Below are positions 21,883 to 23,139 of a DNA stretch of 23,139 nucleotides, one piece after another; positions within the stretch are counted from its first letter, which is position 1; each line of letters begins with the position of its first letter. The notes under the pieces were generated by a model, which was not told where the DNA came from, made no database searches, and saw only the letters and a program-made list of their open reading frames with translations. A program made the translations under genes and the position numbers. Source of the stretch: JBBQQG01 sp038216175 (lineage in GTDB: Bacteria; Patescibacteriota; Saccharimonadia; Saccharimonadales; OMJO01); NCBI GenBank assembly GCA_038216175.1, contig JBBQQG010000018.1:1-23139 (forward strand). Reading direction: 5' to 3'.

Positions 21883-22770
21883 TTATGTCAGAGTATCACG
21901 CCCAACCCAGACATACTCCCATGGCTCCGGTTCTGGTCCCTGTTCATTAGCTCCGGAAGGATAGCTTGGAATCCAGCCTTTTTCTTTTACGTTTTGATAA
22001 TTATTTTTATTTAACCAGTTAAAACAAATGCTATTGGCAAAAACACTACTACCATCTTCACACCAAAAATCTACGGTATAACCTGTGTGATGCCTGGAGT
22101 AACCGGGAACAGCAGTTTTATATAGTGTAGTTTCTATTTGCGAATCACCTTGACCCAATGCAATCTGATTTACAGTAACTCCGGTAGCCAGCAGGCGGCT
22201 CATGAATAAATTGCGCTGGTATTCCGGCGATCGGTATGCAGAAAATATGACAAGTGGAATCTTGGCATTTTGAGCGGCTGATTTTAGGTCCAGCCAGCTT
22301 TTATAGGCAAGTGGCTGAAGCAAATTATCGCTTTCTTCAAATCCAGCAATTTTATCAATTGACTGGACTGGAATACTAGTTGTGATATAACCTCGGTTTT
22401 GTGCCAGTTTCCGAATTTCATTGTCAGCTGTTATATTGCCGGTAATGGGTATTGGATCGGTAATCTTCTGAGTATTTGGATAAGCGATCGAATGATACAG
22501 ATTCTTAAATTCTTCTCCAGTAAACTGCTTAACTGGCTTTTGTGTTGTATCGCTGCTAACTGCAGCAAGAGTAGATGACGATGCCTGATTATGAATAGTA
22601 CTCACTGAATTGTTTGAACTGACGGCAGTTCTTTTTTTATGAAAGTACATCCATCCTGCAACAAAAGTAACCAATATTATAAGAGCAGCTACAATACCTA
22701 AATACGCATTTTTATTTTTACGTTTTTTACTTACTTTCGGTGTAAAATTGTTCGGTTCCACTACTCTCAT
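21883..22770 (-). CDS. VanY-like D-Ala-D-Ala carboxypeptidase domain protein, membrane anchored
   Basis: Probable peptidoglycan peptidase of the LAS (VanY/VanX) zinc family that trims stem peptides outside the membrane. It has 295 residues from the ATG at 22770: a basic cytoplasmic N-terminus, one membrane helix (about 22-43), a Ser/Thr-rich spacer (50-80), then the catalytic domain with IFSAYRSPEYQ (175-185), SRHHTGYTVDFW (225-236; SxHxxGxxxD with zinc ligands His227 and Asp234) and EPWEYVWVG (282-290). In the family the last motif is EPWH, with Glu as base and His as third zinc ligand; here the His position is Glu285. An ATG at 22815 would add a hydrophobic MNSDIIVLFLLHLFV, but the promoter at 22779-22808 lies inside that extension, so the shorter start is preferred. 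Confidence 0.82.
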   Translation of the reverse strand: MRVVEPNNFTPKVSKKRKNKNAYLGIVAALIILVTFVAGWMYFHKKRTAVSSNNSVSTIHNQASSSTLAAVSSDTTQKPVKQFTGEEFKNLYHSIAYPNTQKITDPIPITGNITADNEIRKLAQNRGYITTSIPVQSIDKIAGFEESDNLLQPLAYKSWLDLKSAAQNAKIPLVIFSAYRSPEYQRNLFMSRLLATGVTVNQIALGQGDSQIETTLYKTAVPGYSRHHTGYTVDFWCEDGSSVFANSICFNWLNKNNYQNVKEKGWIPSYPSGANEQGPEPEPWEYVWVGRDTLT

Positions 22771-22778
22771 TACAAATA

Positions 22779-22808
22779 AGTGTAACAAGAATAGAACTAT
22801 AATGTCAC
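22779..22808 (-). promoter_or_regulatory. Promoter of the VanY-like gene, leaderless
   Basis: On the minus strand GTGACA (22808-22803), 18-nt spacer, and extended -10 TGTTACACT (22787-22779) ending 8 nt before the ATG at 22770. This decides the start codon. Confidence 0.55.
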
Positions 22809-22824
22809 TATTCAATTACACGCA

Positions 22825-22853
22825 TTGTGGTTTAGGCTTCAGTAAGCTAAAAT
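22825..22853 (+). promoter_or_regulatory. Promoter of tRNA-Gln
   Basis: TTGTGG (22825-22830), 17-nt spacer, TAAAAT (22848-22853); the tRNA begins 12 nt downstream. Confidence 0.5.
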
Positions 22854-23139
22854 CAATCTGTTGTTGGGGAGTGGCCAAGTGGTAAGGCACCAGTTTTTGG
22901 TACTGGTATTCGGGGGTTCGAGTCCCTCCTCCCCAGCCACGTGACCGGAGTCATTGTTGAGAGCTAAAAAAAGCTCATTCACCCCTGAAATTTTCGTAAT
23001 ATCGTTGGTTCCAGAAATTAAATCCTGGTAAGTGGGTGCTGTGTCAAAAAGTACCGCTAAATAACCGGCTTTTGCGACCGGATTCATCTGTTGCAATAGT
23101 AGATATTCAAGGTGTTCCAGAAAGTATCTGACATACTTC
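22839..23139 (-). CDS. Probable C-terminus of a serine recombinase, cut by the window edge and overlapping tRNA-Gln
   Basis: The minus-strand frame is open from the right edge to a stop at 22839-22841. Visible residues begin KYVRYFLEHLEYLLLQQMNP, continue with KAGYLAVLFDTAPTYQDLIS and VNELFLALNNDSG, then enter the tRNA as GEEGLEPPN. The segment with PTYQDLISGT and FLALN is reminiscent of the last residues of large serine recombinases from candidate-phyla genomes, and the GLEPPN-type ending is what results when a recombinase frame runs into a tRNA used as attachment site. A TTG at 23096 is not a convincing start, since the frame and its character continue upstream. The remaining 450 or so residues and any element would lie to the right. 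Confidence 0.5.
   Translation of the reverse strand, partial: KYVRYFLEHLEYLLLQQMNPVAKAGYLAVLFDTAPTYQDLISGTNDITKISGVNELFLALNNDSGHVAGEEGLEPPNTSTKNWCLTTWPLPNNRLILAY
22865..22939 (+). tRNA. tRNA-Gln, anticodon TTG, CCA encoded
   Basis: Acceptor TGGGGAG (22865-22871) pairs with CTCCCCA (22929-22935), then discriminator G and CCA (22937-22939). The D arm is GCC-AAGTGGTAA-GGC, the anticodon stem CAGT/ACTG with loop TTTTGGT (anticodon TTG, reading CAA), and the T arm GGGGG-TTCGAGT-CCCTC. All arms are intact. A minus-strand reading frame runs through it from the right, as happens when an integrase gene uses a tRNA as attachment site. Confidence 0.93.

Noticed and set aside
22771..22815. N-terminal extension of the VanY-like protein with a hydrophobic start, as a signal peptide
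   Set aside because: A promoter with -10 8 nt before the internal ATG lies inside the extension, and the internal start gives the usual basic-then-helix anchor.
22839..22939. Reading the GEEGLEPPN-containing end as ordinary protein evidence for a complete gene
   Set aside because: That part is the antisense of the tRNA. Only the portion right of 22940 carries protein-level information, and no start codon is convincing within the window.
22956..22980. GAGCT/AGCTC hairpin around an A-run after the tRNA as terminator
   Set aside because: Five pairs only, no T-run on either strand after the stem, and it falls inside the probable recombinase frame.
1..23139. CRISPR arrays, insertion sequences and tandem repeats
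   Set aside because: No regularly spaced direct repeats, transposase frames or flanking inverted repeats of insertion-sequence type were seen by eye on either strand.

Overview
The window looks like chromosomal DNA from a candidate-phyla-radiation bacterium, most likely of the Saccharibacteria (TM7) lineage. This is inferred from the style of the proteins (conserved unknown at 8774-9283, short RecR and DnaX, PimA-like glycosyltransferases, membrane-anchored VanY-like and GH5 proteins), moderate A+T content, dense packing and very short promoter-to-start distances. TGA acts as a normal stop (recR, the DHH gene, cysS junctions), so the code is standard. No 16S rRNA is present, so the taxonomy remains an inference.

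Layout. (1) 1-612: the 3' part of rplA (L1). (2) 656-4606: a thymidine-nucleotide block with a dNMP-kinase-like P-loop protein, dCTP deaminase, and a 782-residue protein joining thymidylate kinase to two ThyX-like domains. (3) 4578-5958: a 1.4-kb regulatory island of small genes. Two divergent promoters with overlapping -35 boxes each drive a predicted leaderless leader peptide. Each leader is followed by mutually exclusive antiterminator and terminator stems and then a small unknown gene (85 aa leftward, 62 aa rightward). A three-way-junction-like inverted-repeat element and a further 84-95-aa ORF lie to the left. (4) 5993-7124: promoter, L10-type leader with attenuator, rplJ and rplL. (5) 7202-8527, minus strand: a membrane-anchored GH5-like glycoside hydrolase. 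(6) 8774-14158: conserved unknown, CDP-alcohol phosphatidyltransferase, dnaX, dnaB and a polytopic GT-C-like protein. (7) 14205-17583: tightly coupled ybaB-recR-DHH phosphoesterase-cysS. (8) 17542-22770, minus strand: AI-2E-family membrane protein, two GT4 glycosyltransferases, an alpha/beta hydrolase and a VanY-like peptidase. (9) 22865-22939: tRNA-Gln(TTG). A reading frame entering from the right edge on the minus strand runs through this tRNA and resembles the C-terminus of a serine recombinase, so an integrated element may begin here.

How it fits together. Region 2 covers deamination of dCTP, methylation of dUMP and phosphorylation of dTMP, inserted between ribosomal protein genes that are usually adjacent. 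Regions 6 and 7 supply replication and repair functions (clamp-loader ATPase, replicative helicase, RecR, YbaB). Regions 5, 6 and 8 provide envelope functions (phospholipid head group, PimA-like glycosylation, peptidoglycan trimming, glycan hydrolysis). Several genes (656, 9356, 10109, minus-strand 20871 and 22770, and both leader peptides) have a -10 box 6-9 nt before the start codon, which predicts leaderless mRNAs. The attenuator island at 5391-5751 is the strongest candidate for an undescribed system.
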